62,561 bases of DNA from Nitrospira sp. CR1.2 (GCA_014055495.1 WIAG01000015.1:1-62561), one strand, 5' to 3'; positions 18,212 to 28,210 are shown, counted from the first letter of the stretch. Numbers and translations are program-made. Notes: generated from the sequence alone by a model not told the origin.

Positions 18212-20056
18212 ATGAACATCATCGGCATTTCGGCGTTTTATCACGACAGTGCGGCATGCCTGGTGCGTGATGGAGAGATCATCGCTGCTGCTCAAGAGGA
18301 GCGCTTCACACGAAAAAAACATGATCCAGGGTTTCCTCATAGGGCGATCGAATATTGCTTGAGAGAAGGAGGCATTACTCTCAACGATGTCCAGCATCTG
18401 GTGTTTTACGACAAGCCGCTGGTGAAGTTTGAGCGACTCTTAGAAACGTATCTTGCCTTTGCGCCTCGTGGCGTCCAATCGTTTCTCGCCGCCATGCCGG
18501 TATGGTTAAAAGAAAAGTTGCTGCTGAAGAGTCTGCTACAAAAAGAGTTTCTGGTCCATGCGCCGGGTTTGGAAAAAAGTGCACTCCCGCAAATTCTGTT
18601 CTCCGAGCATCACGAATCCCACGCCGCGTCGGCCTTCTTTCCTTCACCGTATGAAAAAGCCGTCGTATTGTGCATGGATGGGGTCGGAGAGTGGGCCACC
18701 ACGTCAGCATGGCTTGGAGAAGGAGGAACGCTGACTCCTCTCTGGGAGATTCCGTTTCCCCATTCCATTGGGCTGCTGTACTCCGCCTTCACGTATTACA
18801 CCGGGTTCAAAGTGAATTCCGGAGAGTACAAGGTGATGGGGCTGGCTCCGTATGGCGAACCGAAGTATGTGAAGGCGATTTACGAACACTTGCTGGACCT
18901 CAAGCCAGACGGTACGTTTCGTCTCAATATGGACTACTTCAATTATTGTACCGGCCTCACTATGACGGGGAATAAGTTTGATGAGGTCTTCGGAGGCCCG
19001 CCTCGGAAGCCCGAATCGAAGTTAACCCAGCGGGAAATGGACTTGGCTCGATCAGTGCAGGAAGTCACGGAGGAAGTCATGCTTCGCCTCTCGCGAACTC
19101 TGCATCGTGAAACGGGTGTCGACTACATGTGTATGGCTGGGGGTGTGGCACTCAATTGCGTAGGCAACGGACGCATTCTTCGGGAGGGACCGTTCAAGGG
19201 ACTCTGGATTCAACCGGCTGCCGGAGATGCCGGCGGGGCTATGGGTGCGGCCTTGACGACGTGGTATCAATACGAACAGAAGCCTCGCAAGGTGGCGAAG
19301 GGGCAAGATGGCATTAAAGGCTCTTATCTGGGCCCCTCCCACACAAACGAAGAAATCGAAGCGTATCTCAAAACGGTGAGTGCACCCTATGTCAGGCTGG
19401 ATGAAAGCCAGTTGTATTCTCGCGTAGCGGATGAACTGGCGGCCGGAAAAGTTGTTGGGTGGTTGCAAGGGCGAATGGAGTTCGGTCCTCGGGCATTGGG
19501 CGGGCGTAGTATCTTGGGAGATGCCCGTAACAGGGACATGCAGTCGGTGATGAACCTGAAGATCAAATATCGTGAATCATTTCGGCCGTTCGCCCCGTCC
19601 GTGTTGCGTGAGCGCGTATCCGATTATTTCGCCCTGAATGAAGACAGTCCGTATATGCTGATCGTGGCTCCTGTGGTCGAGAAGCGGCGGCTTGCCGTGG
19701 GGGCCAAGCAAGAGGGGCTTTGGGGGATTGAATTACTCAATGTGCCACGGTCGGACATTCCCGCCGTCACGCACCTGGACTACTCTGCGCGAGTTCAAAC
19801 CGTTCATCAAGAGACGAATCCACGATACTACGCGTTGCTCAAGGCGTTTGAGGCAAAAACTGGAGATGCTGTGCTGGTCAATACCTCCTTCAATGTGCGT
19901 GGTGAGCCCATTGTCAGTACTCCGGAGGATGCCTATCGGTGTTTCATGCGAACTGAGATGGATGTCCTTGTTCTCGAGAATTGTGTCTTGCTCAAGACTG
20001 AGCAGAAACCGCTTGAGGGCGATTCGGATTGGAAAAAAGAGTTTGAACTCGACTAA
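18212..20056 (+). CDS. O-carbamoyltransferase, NodU/TobZ/SxtI family
   Basis: This 614-residue enzyme transfers a carbamoyl group from carbamoyl phosphate, via carbamoyl-AMP, to a hydroxyl of the glycan or a sugar precursor. The N-terminal Kae1-like domain opens MNIIGISAFYHDSAACLV, and the metal/ATP site SEHHESHAASAFFP lies near residue 135. Also seen are GEYKVMGLAPYG and AGGVALNCVGNG; the C-terminal domain has GRMEFGPRALGGRSIL and LVNTSFNVRGEPIV. ATG 18212 is preferred to GTG 18191 because AGAGGA lies about 9 bases before it. The SxtJ and SxtK-like partners usually found beside such enzymes lie 8 kb downstream (28299, 28711). Confidence 0.93.
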   Translation: MNIIGISAFYHDSAACLVRDGEIIAAAQEERFTRKKHDPGFPHRAIEYCLREGGITLNDVQHLVFYDKPLVKFERLLETYLAFAPRGVQSFLAAMPVWLKEKLLLKSLLQKEFLVHAPGLEKSALPQILFSEHHESHAASAFFPSPYEKAVVLCMDGVGEWATTSAWLGEGGTLTPLWEIPFPHSIGLLYSAFTYYTGFKVNSGEYKVMGLAPYGEPKYVKAIYEHLLDLKPDGTFRLNMDYFNYCTGLTMTGNKFDEVFGGPPRKPESKLTQREMDLARSVQEVTEEVMLRLSRTLHRETGVDYMCMAGGVALNCVGNGRILREGPFKGLWIQPAAGDAGGAMGAALTTWYQYEQKPRKVAKGQDGIKGSYLGPSHTNEEIEAYLKTVSAPYVRLDESQLYSRVADELAAGKVVGWLQGRMEFGPRALGGRSILGDARNRDMQSVMNLKIKYRESFRPFAPSVLRERVSDYFALNEDSPYMLIVAPVVEKRRLAVGAKQEGLWGIELLNVPRSDIPAVTHLDYSARVQTVHQETNPRYYALLKAFEAKTGDAVLVNTSFNVRGEPIVSTPEDAYRCFMRTEMDVLVLENCVLLKTEQKPLEGDSDWKKEFELD

Positions 20057-20091
20057 TCACGGGATGGTAACGACGAAGGAGGAAACGATCC

Positions 20092-21102
20092 ATGCGAATT
20101 CTGATTACAGGCGGGGCCGGATTTCTTGGTAGCCACTTATCCGACCTCCTGATTGGGCAAGGTCATGAGGTGATTGCATTGGACAACTTGATCACAGGGC
20201 GAGCCGAAAACATCGCGCACCTGATCGGCAATCCGAAATTTAGCTTTGTGAAGTACAACGTGTGCGATTACCTGCATGTCGACGGTCAGTTGGATGCAGT
20301 CATGCACTTCGCTTCCCCGGCCAGCCCGCAAGACTATCTTGAGATGCCGATCGCAACACTGAAAGTGGGGGCGCTGGGGACGCATAAAGCGCTGGGGTTG
20401 GCAAAGGCCAAAGGGGCGCGCTTCCTGCTGGCGAGCACTTCCGAAGTCTATGGGGATCCGCTGCTTAATCCGCAGCCAGAGACGTACTGGGGGAATGTGA
20501 ATCCCATTGGTGCTCGTGGGGTCTACGATGAGGCCAAGCGCTTCGCGGAAGCGATGACCATGGCGTATCATCGGTATCATGGGGTCGATACGAGAATCGT
20601 TCGGATTTTCAATACGTACGGCCCCAGAATGAGACCGAAAGATGGGCGAGTCGTCTCGAATTTCATTGTGCAGGCGTTGCAGGGCAAGCCCTTGACGGTA
20701 TTCGGCGATGGGTCTCAGACACGGAGCTTTTGCTATGTCGATGACTTGGTTCGTGGTATCGTGGCACTACTGCACGCAAAGTCCGACAAGTCCGTTGCGG
20801 AACGCACCGATCGCACGAAGTTTCTCACCCAGAAGCCGGACGCGAGTCTTGATAGCATTCACGATCCAGTGAATATCGGCAATCCTCGAGAACTCACCGT
20901 CCGTGGAATTGCGGAGATTATCCTCAAACTGACAGGTTCCAAGAGTGTCATTGAGGAGCGGCCGTTGCCTGCCGATGATCCGAAGGTGCGACGCCCTGAT
21001 ATTACGAGGGCGAAAGCGCTGCTCGGTTGGGAACCTCAAGTGGAGTTGGAGGATGGGATCAGAAAAGCGACCGAGTATTTCCGCCAAGTGGTGATGAAAT
21101 AA
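20092..21102 (+). CDS. UDP-glucuronate decarboxylase (UXS)
   Basis: This 336-residue SDR converts UDP-glucuronate to UDP-xylose. Motifs are [10 protein letters not shown] at residues 7-16, [21 protein letters not shown], catalytic [26 protein letters not shown] and [17 protein letters not shown], all diagnostic for UXS. A ~25-residue stretch around residues 227-252 (rich in K, D and T) looks like an insertion between the substrate-loop motif and [11 protein letters not shown], where shorter relatives read straight through. Strong ribosome-binding site AAGGAGG is at 20076-20082. Substrate would come from Ugd at 3158. Confidence 0.92.
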   Translation: MRILITGGAGFLGSHLSDLLIGQGHEVIALDNLITGRAENIAHLIGNPKFSFVKYNVCDYLHVDGQLDAVMHFASPASPQDYLEMPIATLKVGALGTHKALGLAKAKGARFLLASTSEVYGDPLLNPQPETYWGNVNPIGARGVYDEAKRFAEAMTMAYHRYHGVDTRIVRIFNTYGPRMRPKDGRVVSNFIVQALQGKPLTVFGDGSQTRSFCYVDDLVRGIVALLHAKSDKSVAERTDRTKFLTQKPDASLDSIHDPVNIGNPRELTVRGIAEIILKLTGSKSVIEERPLPADDPKVRRPDITRAKALLGWEPQVELEDGIRKATEYFRQVVMK

Positions 21103-21154
21103 CGTCGGCGGCATGGGTACGAGATAAGACACCGGAAGGGACTGGGTATCGCCG

Positions 21155-23050
21155 ATGTGCGGAATCGCAGTTGCCATAGGGTTGAACGGACGGATGATAG
21201 AGCGATCGGCCGTCGAGCGGATGACCGCGAGCTTGTTTCACCGAGGTCCGGACGATAGCGGTATCTACTTGGATGCCTCTGTCGGTATGGGCTTTCGCCG
21301 CCTGTCGATTTTGGATTTGTCCGAGGCAGGGCATCAGCCGATGGTCACGGCTGATCAGCAGTATGTGCTCGTGTTCAACGGCGAGATCTTTAATTATGTG
21401 GAATTGCGATCGGAACTGAAGGCGTTGGGATATGAGTTCCGATCGAGCGGCGATAGTGAAGTCCTGCTTGCTGCCTATCGCGAGTGGGGCCGGGAGTGCC
21501 TTCAGAAGCTGAACGGCATGTGGGCATTTGTGATTTTCGATCGCCGCCGGCGGTGCCTGTTCGGGTCCCGAGACCGATTTGGCGTCAAACCGTTGTATGT
21601 GAGCCGTGGGGGCGGGGTCGTGCAATTCGCGTCAGAAATAAAGGCGCTGAGGGCATCCGGGTACGTAAAGACCGGGATCAATTGGAAGACGGCTGCCGCC
21701 TTTCTGCTGGAGGGACGTCTCGATAGTCAGGGGGAAACGTTCTATGACGGGATTGAGCAGATCCCTCCGGGCAGTGGGTTTGAGGTTGGCCTGGATGGTT
21801 CATGGGAGCAGTGGCTGTTTTGGTCGCTCGACAACCTCTCCCCAAGCCTTCTGGAAAATCCCGCGGAGAGATTTGCGGACCTCTTTGAGGACTCAGTTCG
21901 GATTCGGATGCGAAGTGATGTGCCGATTGGCGTGTGTTTGTCGGGTGGATTGGATTCAACGGCCATCATTTGTGCGGCCGCCCGCCAGCAAGGTGAGGGT
22001 GGAGCGAGATCGACAGAGGCGCTTCAGGCGTTCTGCTATATGGCCAAGGAGTTTGATGAATCCAGGTATATCGCCGATACGTTGACTCAGACCCACGCCC
22101 AACTCCGGCAACTTGAGACGAGTCCCTCAGAACTCTGGAGCGATTTGCAGAAGCTGCTCTGGTTCCAGGATGAGCCGGTTCATACGATGACGGCCGTCGT
22201 AGGCTATCAGTTGATGCGTTTGGCGGCCTCGCATGGCATTCGTGTGGTGTTGAATGGCCAAGGGGCGGATGAAACGATCGGTGGCTATTCCAGCTATTTT
22301 CAGGACTACTGGGTGTCGCTCATTCGGCAAGGTCGAGTGGGAGACGCCTGGCAAGCTATCAGCGACTATAGTCACGCGCACGGTGGGAGTGCGCCGCAAC
22401 GATTGAGAGATGCGGCTGTGCGGTGTTTCTCGTGGGAGCTGCACAAGGTTCGTGCATATCGGGAATGGGCACACGCGCGTCGCCATGCCAAGCTTCGTGA
22501 GAATCCGTGGTTTTCCCATGAGCTGCTCAGTCATGCCGACAGGGGAGAGGCCTCGCCGCCGGTGGCGACGCTCTCTCATGCGTTGAAACAGTCCGTGACC
22601 TCCGCCCCGCTGCCCCTGTACCTCAGGATTGAGGACCGAAATTCTATGGCGCATTCCGTCGAAGCGAGGCTTCCCTTTCTCGACTATCGCTTGGTCTCAT
22701 TTGTTTGCGGGCTGCCGGATGAGTGGAAAGTTCGTGGGCCCTGGAATAAGTATGTGCTTCGGGAAGGGATGAGAGGGCGAATGCCGGAGTCGGTCCGGGG
22801 ACGGGTTGATAAGATGGGCTTCCCCACAGCAAGCAAGAAGTGGTTTGCCCACGATCTCTACGAACCGCTTCGAGATGTCTTAGGCAGTCAGACCGTGAGA
22901 GAACGAGGCATCTACAACACAACGGTCATCTTGGCCGATTTAGAGCGTCACCGCAAGGGTGAGGCGGATTTTGCCAATCGGCTGTTTCACATCGCTGAAT
23001 TTGAATTGTTGTCCGATATTCTCCGACAGGAACGAGTCCCCGCTGTCTAG
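21155..23050 (+). CDS. asnB: asparagine-synthetase-like amidotransferase (XrtA/EPS type)
   Basis: This 631-residue class II glutamine amidotransferase has the N-terminal nucleophile C2 in MCGIAVAIG, glutaminase motifs FHRGPDDSG and FNGEIFNYVELR, then the ATP-pyrophosphatase loop CLSGGLDST (about residues 262-270). LPFLDYRLVSF and KYVLREGMRG occur near the C-terminus. It makes an amide on an Asp or another carboxylate using glutamine and ATP. In exopolysaccharide clusters such homologues are thought to amidate uronic acids or sugar-linked carboxylates, and uronic acids are expected here. Asparagine synthesis itself remains possible. Confidence 0.88.
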   Translation: MCGIAVAIGLNGRMIERSAVERMTASLFHRGPDDSGIYLDASVGMGFRRLSILDLSEAGHQPMVTADQQYVLVFNGEIFNYVELRSELKALGYEFRSSGDSEVLLAAYREWGRECLQKLNGMWAFVIFDRRRRCLFGSRDRFGVKPLYVSRGGGVVQFASEIKALRASGYVKTGINWKTAAAFLLEGRLDSQGETFYDGIEQIPPGSGFEVGLDGSWEQWLFWSLDNLSPSLLENPAERFADLFEDSVRIRMRSDVPIGVCLSGGLDSTAIICAAARQQGEGGARSTEALQAFCYMAKEFDESRYIADTLTQTHAQLRQLETSPSELWSDLQKLLWFQDEPVHTMTAVVGYQLMRLAASHGIRVVLNGQGADETIGGYSSYFQDYWVSLIRQGRVGDAWQAISDYSHAHGGSAPQRLRDAAVRCFSWELHKVRAYREWAHARRHAKLRENPWFSHELLSHADRGEASPPVATLSHALKQSVTSAPLPLYLRIEDRNSMAHSVEARLPFLDYRLVSFVCGLPDEWKVRGPWNKYVLREGMRGRMPESVRGRVDKMGFPTASKKWFAHDLYEPLRDVLGSQTVRERGIYNTTVILADLERHRKGEADFANRLFHIAEFELLSDILRQERVPAV

Positions 23051-23074
23051 CGTCAGCTCTGCGTCAGTTTGTCT

Positions 23075-23102
23075 GGTAGATCGCTGGGACCAGCGATCTA
23101 CC
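23075..23102. terminator. perfect 13-bp stem-loop after asnB
   Basis: Two arms, GGTAGATCGCTGG at 23075-23087 and its exact reverse complement at 23090-23102, are separated by only GA. It lies 24 bases after the asnB stop. No T-run follows, so it is not a classical intrinsic terminator. A processing or mRNA-stabilising hairpin, or an operator site, is equally possible. About 190 bp without a gene follow before the next start. Confidence 0.45.
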
Positions 23103-23290
23103 CAAGGTGAGTGTCGCCTTTCACGATGAGTCTCGATCGGTCCGATCACGGTGTGGGTTCAGGATGCCGGATCGCCTGGGTGTCGTCCATGCGAGGGCGA
23201 TATCCTTCCAGGAGCACGGCGACTCACAGTGCTCGATCGTACTGTTGGGAACGAGTCTGACTGTAGCAACGATGCCTGGGGCTCCCATGG

Positions 23291-24679
23291 ATGCATGGTG
23301 AATCTGTGAAGCGAGTGCTGATGGTTGCTTATTACTTCCCGCCGGTGGCGGCCAGCGGAGCGATGCGTCCGCTTGGTTTTTGTCGGAATTTAATGGAGTA
23401 TGGGTGGCATCCGCATGTGCTGGCCACGACGCCTGAGTGTGTCTACCCGCACCACCAAGTAGATCCAAAACTTGGGGAGCGCGTGCCGGCCAATATCGAA
23501 GTGACTCGAGTAGCATATGTGGACAGACTTCAGCAGCTCTTACGGTGCCGCGACCGGCTACGTGGCATGACACAAAAACCAGATGTGTCTGGCGGCGGCA
23601 AGAACGATCCAGTTCAGTCGCCACCATCCTCATCCACCCTGTCTCGCGCGAGGCTCAAGGACCTTATTCTCGACTGGGCATTTGCGTTTCCAGACCGGCA
23701 ATGTGGCTGGTATTCACCAGCGGTGCGACATCTGAAAGACATTAGTCAACGGGAAATCCCAGAAGTCGTGTTGGCAACCGGCGGTCCCTGGACGAATTTC
23801 CTGGTGGGTCATGCACTCGCCGAATACTTTGACCGCCCCTTGGTGTTGGATTATCGGGATCCTTGGAATTGCAACCCCTACTATTCCTTCAGTTCGAAGC
23901 TCTTAACCAGGAAGTCGCGGGAATCGGAAGCTCGGGTGTGTCGTGCTGCCGTTCACGTGATCGCCAATACGGAAGAACTTCGCGCGAGACTGATTGATGA
24001 ATATGGTGAACTCCGAGATCGATGCACGTGGATTCCCAATGGGTTTGACCGAGACGTGATGAGCAGGATGGATCTAGCTAAGACAGACTCGGATGCCGGG
24101 CCAGGATCGATTGGTTATGAACTGTGTCATTTCGGGACTGTCTATGGGAAGAGAACACCGCGCGTGCTGTTGCAGGCGATGTGGGAATTGTTTCAGGCCG
24201 GCAAGGTGAAAGCCGAGATGATTCGGCTGCGGTTTGTAGGCGGATGGGATATGACTGATCAAGAGTGTGAGCGCTACGCCGAGTTGCTGGAAAAACAAGG
24301 CCTGCTTCGACGTGAGCCCGCGGTACCTCACAGTGCCTGTCTTCGAGAGATGCAACGATCCAGTGTGTTGTTGGTTCTTCAGCCGGACTCGCCGCTGCAG
24401 GTGCCCGCGAAAATTTACGAATATGTCGCGACAGGTCGACCGCTGTTGCTGATCGGGGGGGAAGGAGCGACCGCCAATCTCGTTGATCGACATGCCTTAG
24501 GCATCAGTACTCCAAATCAGATCGAGCGGATTAAGCAGCTGTTGAGCGAACTCGCCGCGGGGAAGCAAAAACTCGTTCCACCCGATCCCGAACGTGTGAA
24601 TCGATTTGAGTATCAATCCCTAACAGGGGAATTAGCGGCTGTGCTTGATGCCGCCCACGATATGAGAGCTTCACGATAG
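23291..24679 (+). CDS. glycosyltransferase, GT4-like (exopolysaccharide type)
   Basis: This 462-residue protein starts with VKRVLMVAYYFPPVAASGAMRP-type sequence (split here as VLMVAYYFPP and ASGAMRPLGFCR). It has the LVLDYRDPWNCNPYY motif typical of exopolysaccharide GT4 enzymes that act on sugars in XrtA-type clusters. HFGTVYGKRTPRVLLQAM begins the donor domain, followed by AKIYEYVATGRPLLLIGGEG, whose Glu aligns with the nucleotide-binding Glu. Residues ~80-120 form a Ser/Pro/Gly-rich spacer. It is followed at 10 bp by the FemAB-like gene, so the two are likely co-transcribed. Confidence 0.83.
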   Translation: MHGESVKRVLMVAYYFPPVAASGAMRPLGFCRNLMEYGWHPHVLATTPECVYPHHQVDPKLGERVPANIEVTRVAYVDRLQQLLRCRDRLRGMTQKPDVSGGGKNDPVQSPPSSSTLSRARLKDLILDWAFAFPDRQCGWYSPAVRHLKDISQREIPEVVLATGGPWTNFLVGHALAEYFDRPLVLDYRDPWNCNPYYSFSSKLLTRKSRESEARVCRAAVHVIANTEELRARLIDEYGELRDRCTWIPNGFDRDVMSRMDLAKTDSDAGPGSIGYELCHFGTVYGKRTPRVLLQAMWELFQAGKVKAEMIRLRFVGGWDMTDQECERYAELLEKQGLLRREPAVPHSACLREMQRSSVLLVLQPDSPLQVPAKIYEYVATGRPLLLIGGEGATANLVDRHALGISTPNQIERIKQLLSELAAGKQKLVPPDPERVNRFEYQSLTGELAAVLDAAHDMRASR

Positions 24680-24689
24680 AGCTGCCTGC

Positions 24690-25736
24690 ATGAGTGCATT
24701 CATTGAAACAACTCTAGGACGAACCGAGGCCGAGCTGTTGATGTGGGACCAGTATGTCCTTCATTCGGCCGCAGCCTCCGGTTATCATCTGTCGGGCTGG
24801 CGGCGAGTCATCGAGGAAGCGTTCGGTCATTCCACCTGCTATCTGACCGTGCGGAGGGAAAATGGGGAGATCTGCGGGCTCGTGCCGCTGGTGTTGCTCG
24901 CGAGCCGGGTGTTCGGCCGTTTTCTTGTCTCTCTTCCGTTTGTGAACTATGGGGGCATGATTGCTGACTCCCCAGAGGTGAGACGATTGTTGGAAGCCTG
25001 TGCTATTGAGGAGGCAAAGATCCTCGACGCTCAGCATGTCGAACTTCGACAGGAAGTGTGCGAGGAAACGCCCTGGGTTTCGACACAAAGAAAAGTCTCA
25101 ATGCGTCTTCCGCTGCCGCCTTCGTACGAAGAGCTGCTGAAGGGCTTTCCTTCGAAGTTGCGTAGCCAGGTGCGGCGTGCTGAAAAAGAAGGAATGACCG
25201 CACGGGTCGGCGGTACCGAATGTCTTGACGAATTTTATGTCGTGTTTTCGCGATGCATGCGTGATCTGGGGACACCGGTGTATGCCAAGAGTTTCTTCGG
25301 CAAGATACTCGAGGTGTTTCCTAAGGATGCCCGTATCTGTGTCGTCTCGCATCAGGACACACCCGTTTCGGCGGGTTTCCTGTATGGGTTCCGATCCACG
25401 CTGGAGATTCCTTGGGCGGCCTCGGACAAACGATTCAACAAGCTGTCTCCCAACATGTTGTTGTACGGGAAGGTGTTGGAATATGCCTGTCAGCAGGGAT
25501 TTCAGGTGTTTGATTTCGGACGGTCGAGTCCTGATAGCGGAACGTACAAATTTAAAGCACAATGGGGGGCGCAGCCTCACCAACTGTACTGGTATTACTG
25601 GATGAAGGACGGGCGGGATGTCCCGCAGCTTAACCCTCAGAATCCAAAATATGCCGTGGCTATTCGTCTGTGGCAGACCTTGCCCGTGGCGGTCGCCAAT
25701 CTCCTTGGTCCGCATATTGTGAAACACCTTCCATGA
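24690..25736 (+). CDS. FemAB-like GNAT-fold protein of the PEP-CTERM/XrtA type
   Basis: This 348-residue protein matches the exosortase-A-associated FemAB group. The clues are LPFVNYGGMIADSPE in the first GNAT-like domain, LPPSYEELLKGFPSKLRSQVRRAEKEG split around residue 140, and the C-terminal block FDFGRSSPDSGTYKFK with QWGAQPHQLYWYYW. FemAB folds transfer aminoacyl or acyl groups. The role in exopolysaccharide systems is not established and may be an amino-acid modification of the glycan. No exosortase gene is present in the window. The stop overlaps the next start as ATGA. Confidence 0.86.
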   Translation: MSAFIETTLGRTEAELLMWDQYVLHSAAASGYHLSGWRRVIEEAFGHSTCYLTVRRENGEICGLVPLVLLASRVFGRFLVSLPFVNYGGMIADSPEVRRLLEACAIEEAKILDAQHVELRQEVCEETPWVSTQRKVSMRLPLPPSYEELLKGFPSKLRSQVRRAEKEGMTARVGGTECLDEFYVVFSRCMRDLGTPVYAKSFFGKILEVFPKDARICVVSHQDTPVSAGFLYGFRSTLEIPWAASDKRFNKLSPNMLLYGKVLEYACQQGFQVFDFGRSSPDSGTYKFKAQWGAQPHQLYWYYWMKDGRDVPQLNPQNPKYAVAIRLWQTLPVAVANLLGPHIVKHLP

Positions 25737-27004
25737 AGGCTCAACGCACACTCCCGCCCACCGCCGCCCCGATCGAATGGCGTGACCTTCTTCAAGGGTT
25801 GCTCGGGCTTGTGCGTCCGAGCGTAACAGTCGATGCCCTCAAGGCAGACTTTGGCCGTCATTTTGGAGTGAAGCATGTGTGGTTCGTGTCATCTGGAAAG
25901 GCCGCGCTGACGATCATTCTCCGCGCCTTGCATGGCTTATCCGGGCGTCGAACGGTGGTGATGCCTGGATATACATGTTTTTCCGTTCCGTCGGCCGTTG
26001 TCCGTGCCGGGTTGTCGGTCCGGCTCTGTGATGTGGATCCGAGGACGTTCAACCCGGATTTTTCCCAGCTCGAAAAGGCCGCCGATGGCGACGCCCTGTG
26101 CGTCTTAGCGACTCACTTGCTTGGGATCGGGGTCGATGTGTCCAGGGTGCGTGATCTGTGCCGCCATCACGGTGTGTTCGTGGTAGAAGATGTCGCGCAG
26201 GCGTTTGGAGGCCGACTCAAAGAAAGGCCGTTCGGGACCATCGGCGATGCGGCATTTCTGAGTTTTGGAAGAGGGAAAAACATTACGTGTGGATCGGGAG
26301 GTGCTATTCTCACCAATGATGATCGTATAGGTGAGGCGATAGCCCGTGAGTATGCCGGGCTTTCCGAGGTGTCCGTTGCTGAGAGGCTGATGAATTGGCT
26401 GGAGGTGGCGGTGACCCAGCTGTTGATCCACCCGTCTCGCTACTGGTTTCCCGCCGGACTCCCGTTTCTCAGATTGGGCGAGACGAAATTTTATACGGAC
26501 TTTCCCATGGCCCGCATGGATGCAGTCCGTGCCGGTTTGTTGCGGCGATGGAAGGAACGGTTGAGTCGTTCCGAGGCGAGCCGGGTGGCCCACACCGCGC
26601 AGATGCGTCGCTTGTTGAGCGAGGCCCCGGTGCAGACGATTCAGCCGATTGAGGACGCGCATTCCGTCTACCTCCGCCTTCCGGTCCTGATGCGTTCCAA
26701 GCAAGAGAAGGAGTCTGTGTGCCGCCTTTCCCTGGCGCAAGGCCTTGGGGTCAGCGCCATGTATCCTTCGGCAATCGGACAGGTCGCAGAGTTGTCAGAC
26801 ACGCTGGCCAACGATCCTGTTCCTCAATCGGTGCTGATTGCAGAGCGACTCGTCACGCTCCCGACACACGAGTTGGTATCTGATGAGGACGTCAAGCGGA
26901 TTTGTTCGACCATCATCGGCCATCTGAGAGATCCAGCCGCAGGCCCACAGTCAGTCTCGGGCCGTTCGCAGTGTTGTGGAGCCGAGGTGTCGAGCTCAAG
27001 CTGA
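25733..27004 (+). CDS. DegT/DnrJ/EryC1/StrS-family PLP sugar aminotransferase
   Basis: This 423-residue PLP enzyme of fold type I usually converts a keto-sugar nucleotide to an amino sugar. The phosphate-anchoring FVSSGKAALTIILRAL, PGYTCFSVPSAVVRAG, the ring-binding D153 in VVEDVAQAFGG and the Schiff-base K182 in SFGRGKNITCGSGG are all present. The ATG at 25733 overlaps the FemAB stop by four bases, so translation is likely coupled. An earlier in-frame start would overlap the previous gene by 60 bp and is unlikely. The C-terminal tail from ~400 (Ser/Gly/Cys-rich) is low complexity. Confidence 0.9.
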   Translation: MKAQRTLPPTAAPIEWRDLLQGLLGLVRPSVTVDALKADFGRHFGVKHVWFVSSGKAALTIILRALHGLSGRRTVVMPGYTCFSVPSAVVRAGLSVRLCDVDPRTFNPDFSQLEKAADGDALCVLATHLLGIGVDVSRVRDLCRHHGVFVVEDVAQAFGGRLKERPFGTIGDAAFLSFGRGKNITCGSGGAILTNDDRIGEAIAREYAGLSEVSVAERLMNWLEVAVTQLLIHPSRYWFPAGLPFLRLGETKFYTDFPMARMDAVRAGLLRRWKERLSRSEASRVAHTAQMRRLLSEAPVQTIQPIEDAHSVYLRLPVLMRSKQEKESVCRLSLAQGLGVSAMYPSAIGQVAELSDTLANDPVPQSVLIAERLVTLPTHELVSDEDVKRICSTIIGHLRDPAAGPQSVSGRSQCCGAEVSSSS

Positions 27005-27070
27005 GGCAATGCGTCGGGCGGGTGTGAGAGTCGGTTGTGGAGAGAGCTTGTAAGCGGGGGGCTGTGATCC

Positions 27071-28210
27071 ATGTGGTTTGCTGAGTGGGTATTCTGGGGA
27101 TCGCTCATATTCATCTTTTATGCGTACGCGGGGTATGTGCTCGTCCTGCTGATCCTCTCCCTGTTTCGCAGTCGCCCGATCGTGGCCGGGGACATTCAAC
27201 CCATGGTGTCGTTCATTATTACGGCCTACAACGAAGAAGCGCGAATCAAGGAGAAGATTGAGAACAGTTTGCAACAGCAATATCCCGGTGACCGTCTCGA
27301 AATCGTGGTGGCGTCCGACTGTTCTACTGACCGGACGGATGAGATCGTGCGCTCGTACGAATCATCCGGAGTACGACTCGTACGCGCCCCCGAGCGGCGC
27401 GGCAAAGAAGCAGCGCAAAAGCTGGCTGTCGCTGAAACAAGGGGGGAGGTACTGGTATTTTCCGACGTGGCGACAACCCTACCGCTACAGGGCATTGCCA
27501 ACATTGTGAAGCCGTTTCATGACCCGACGGTTGGTTGTGTGAGCAGCGTGGATCGGTTTGTCGATGCTCAAGGAAACTTGAGCGGGGAAGGCGCATATGT
27601 CAAGTATGAGATGCTGTTGCGACGATTAGAAACGAGAGTCAATACGCTGGTGGGGCTGAGTGGCTCGTTTTTCGCCGCGCGCAGAAGCGTGTGCAGTCCG
27701 TGGGCGGATGATCTGCAGAGCGACTTCAATACATTGCTGAATTCCATGAAGCGCGGTCTCCGGGGTGTGTCGGACTCCAACAGCATCGGGTACTACAAGA
27801 ACTTATCGGATGAGAAGAAAGAGTACCAGCGCAAGGTCCGGACCGTGTTGCGCGGCATTGCGGTGTTCATGCGCAGCCTGCCGATGTTGAATCCCTTTCG
27901 TTATGGAATGTTCGCGTGGCAGTTGTTCAGTCATAAACTGTGTCGGTGGCTGGTGCCGTTTGCCATGATCGGAGTATTGGGGGCCAACCTAGTGCTGGCG
28001 ACGCAGTTTCCCCTGTACAGAGCTGTCCTTCTCGGACAAGTGCTGTTCTATGCGACGGCTGTGGCCTATGCAGTGTTTCACTGGATGCCGCAGAGCAGTC
28101 TGTTCCGACTGCCCTCATTTTTTGTGCTGGTGAACCTTTCGATCCTCGATGCCTGGATGCGCTATTTCAGGGGAGATCGAGTGTTTCGGTGGGAGCCATC
28201 CAAACGGTGA
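27071..28210 (+). CDS. membrane-bound glycosyltransferase, GT2
   Basis: This 379-residue protein has one N-terminal membrane segment (residues ~5-30), a GT-A domain, and two or three C-terminal membrane segments (about 295-365). The catalytic domain has VSFIITAYNEEARIKEKIE, VVASDCSTDRTDEIV, the DxD-like FSDVATTLPL and SGSFFAARR. This layout fits processive or lipid-linked-sugar GT2 enzymes at the inner membrane. It may act early in repeat-unit assembly. The SxtJ-like gene follows after ~90 bp. Confidence 0.88.
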   Translation: MWFAEWVFWGSLIFIFYAYAGYVLVLLILSLFRSRPIVAGDIQPMVSFIITAYNEEARIKEKIENSLQQQYPGDRLEIVVASDCSTDRTDEIVRSYESSGVRLVRAPERRGKEAAQKLAVAETRGEVLVFSDVATTLPLQGIANIVKPFHDPTVGCVSSVDRFVDAQGNLSGEGAYVKYEMLLRRLETRVNTLVGLSGSFFAARRSVCSPWADDLQSDFNTLLNSMKRGLRGVSDSNSIGYYKNLSDEKKEYQRKVRTVLRGIAVFMRSLPMLNPFRYGMFAWQLFSHKLCRWLVPFAMIGVLGANLVLATQFPLYRAVLLGQVLFYATAVAYAVFHWMPQSSLFRLPSFFVLVNLSILDAWMRYFRGDRVFRWEPSKR

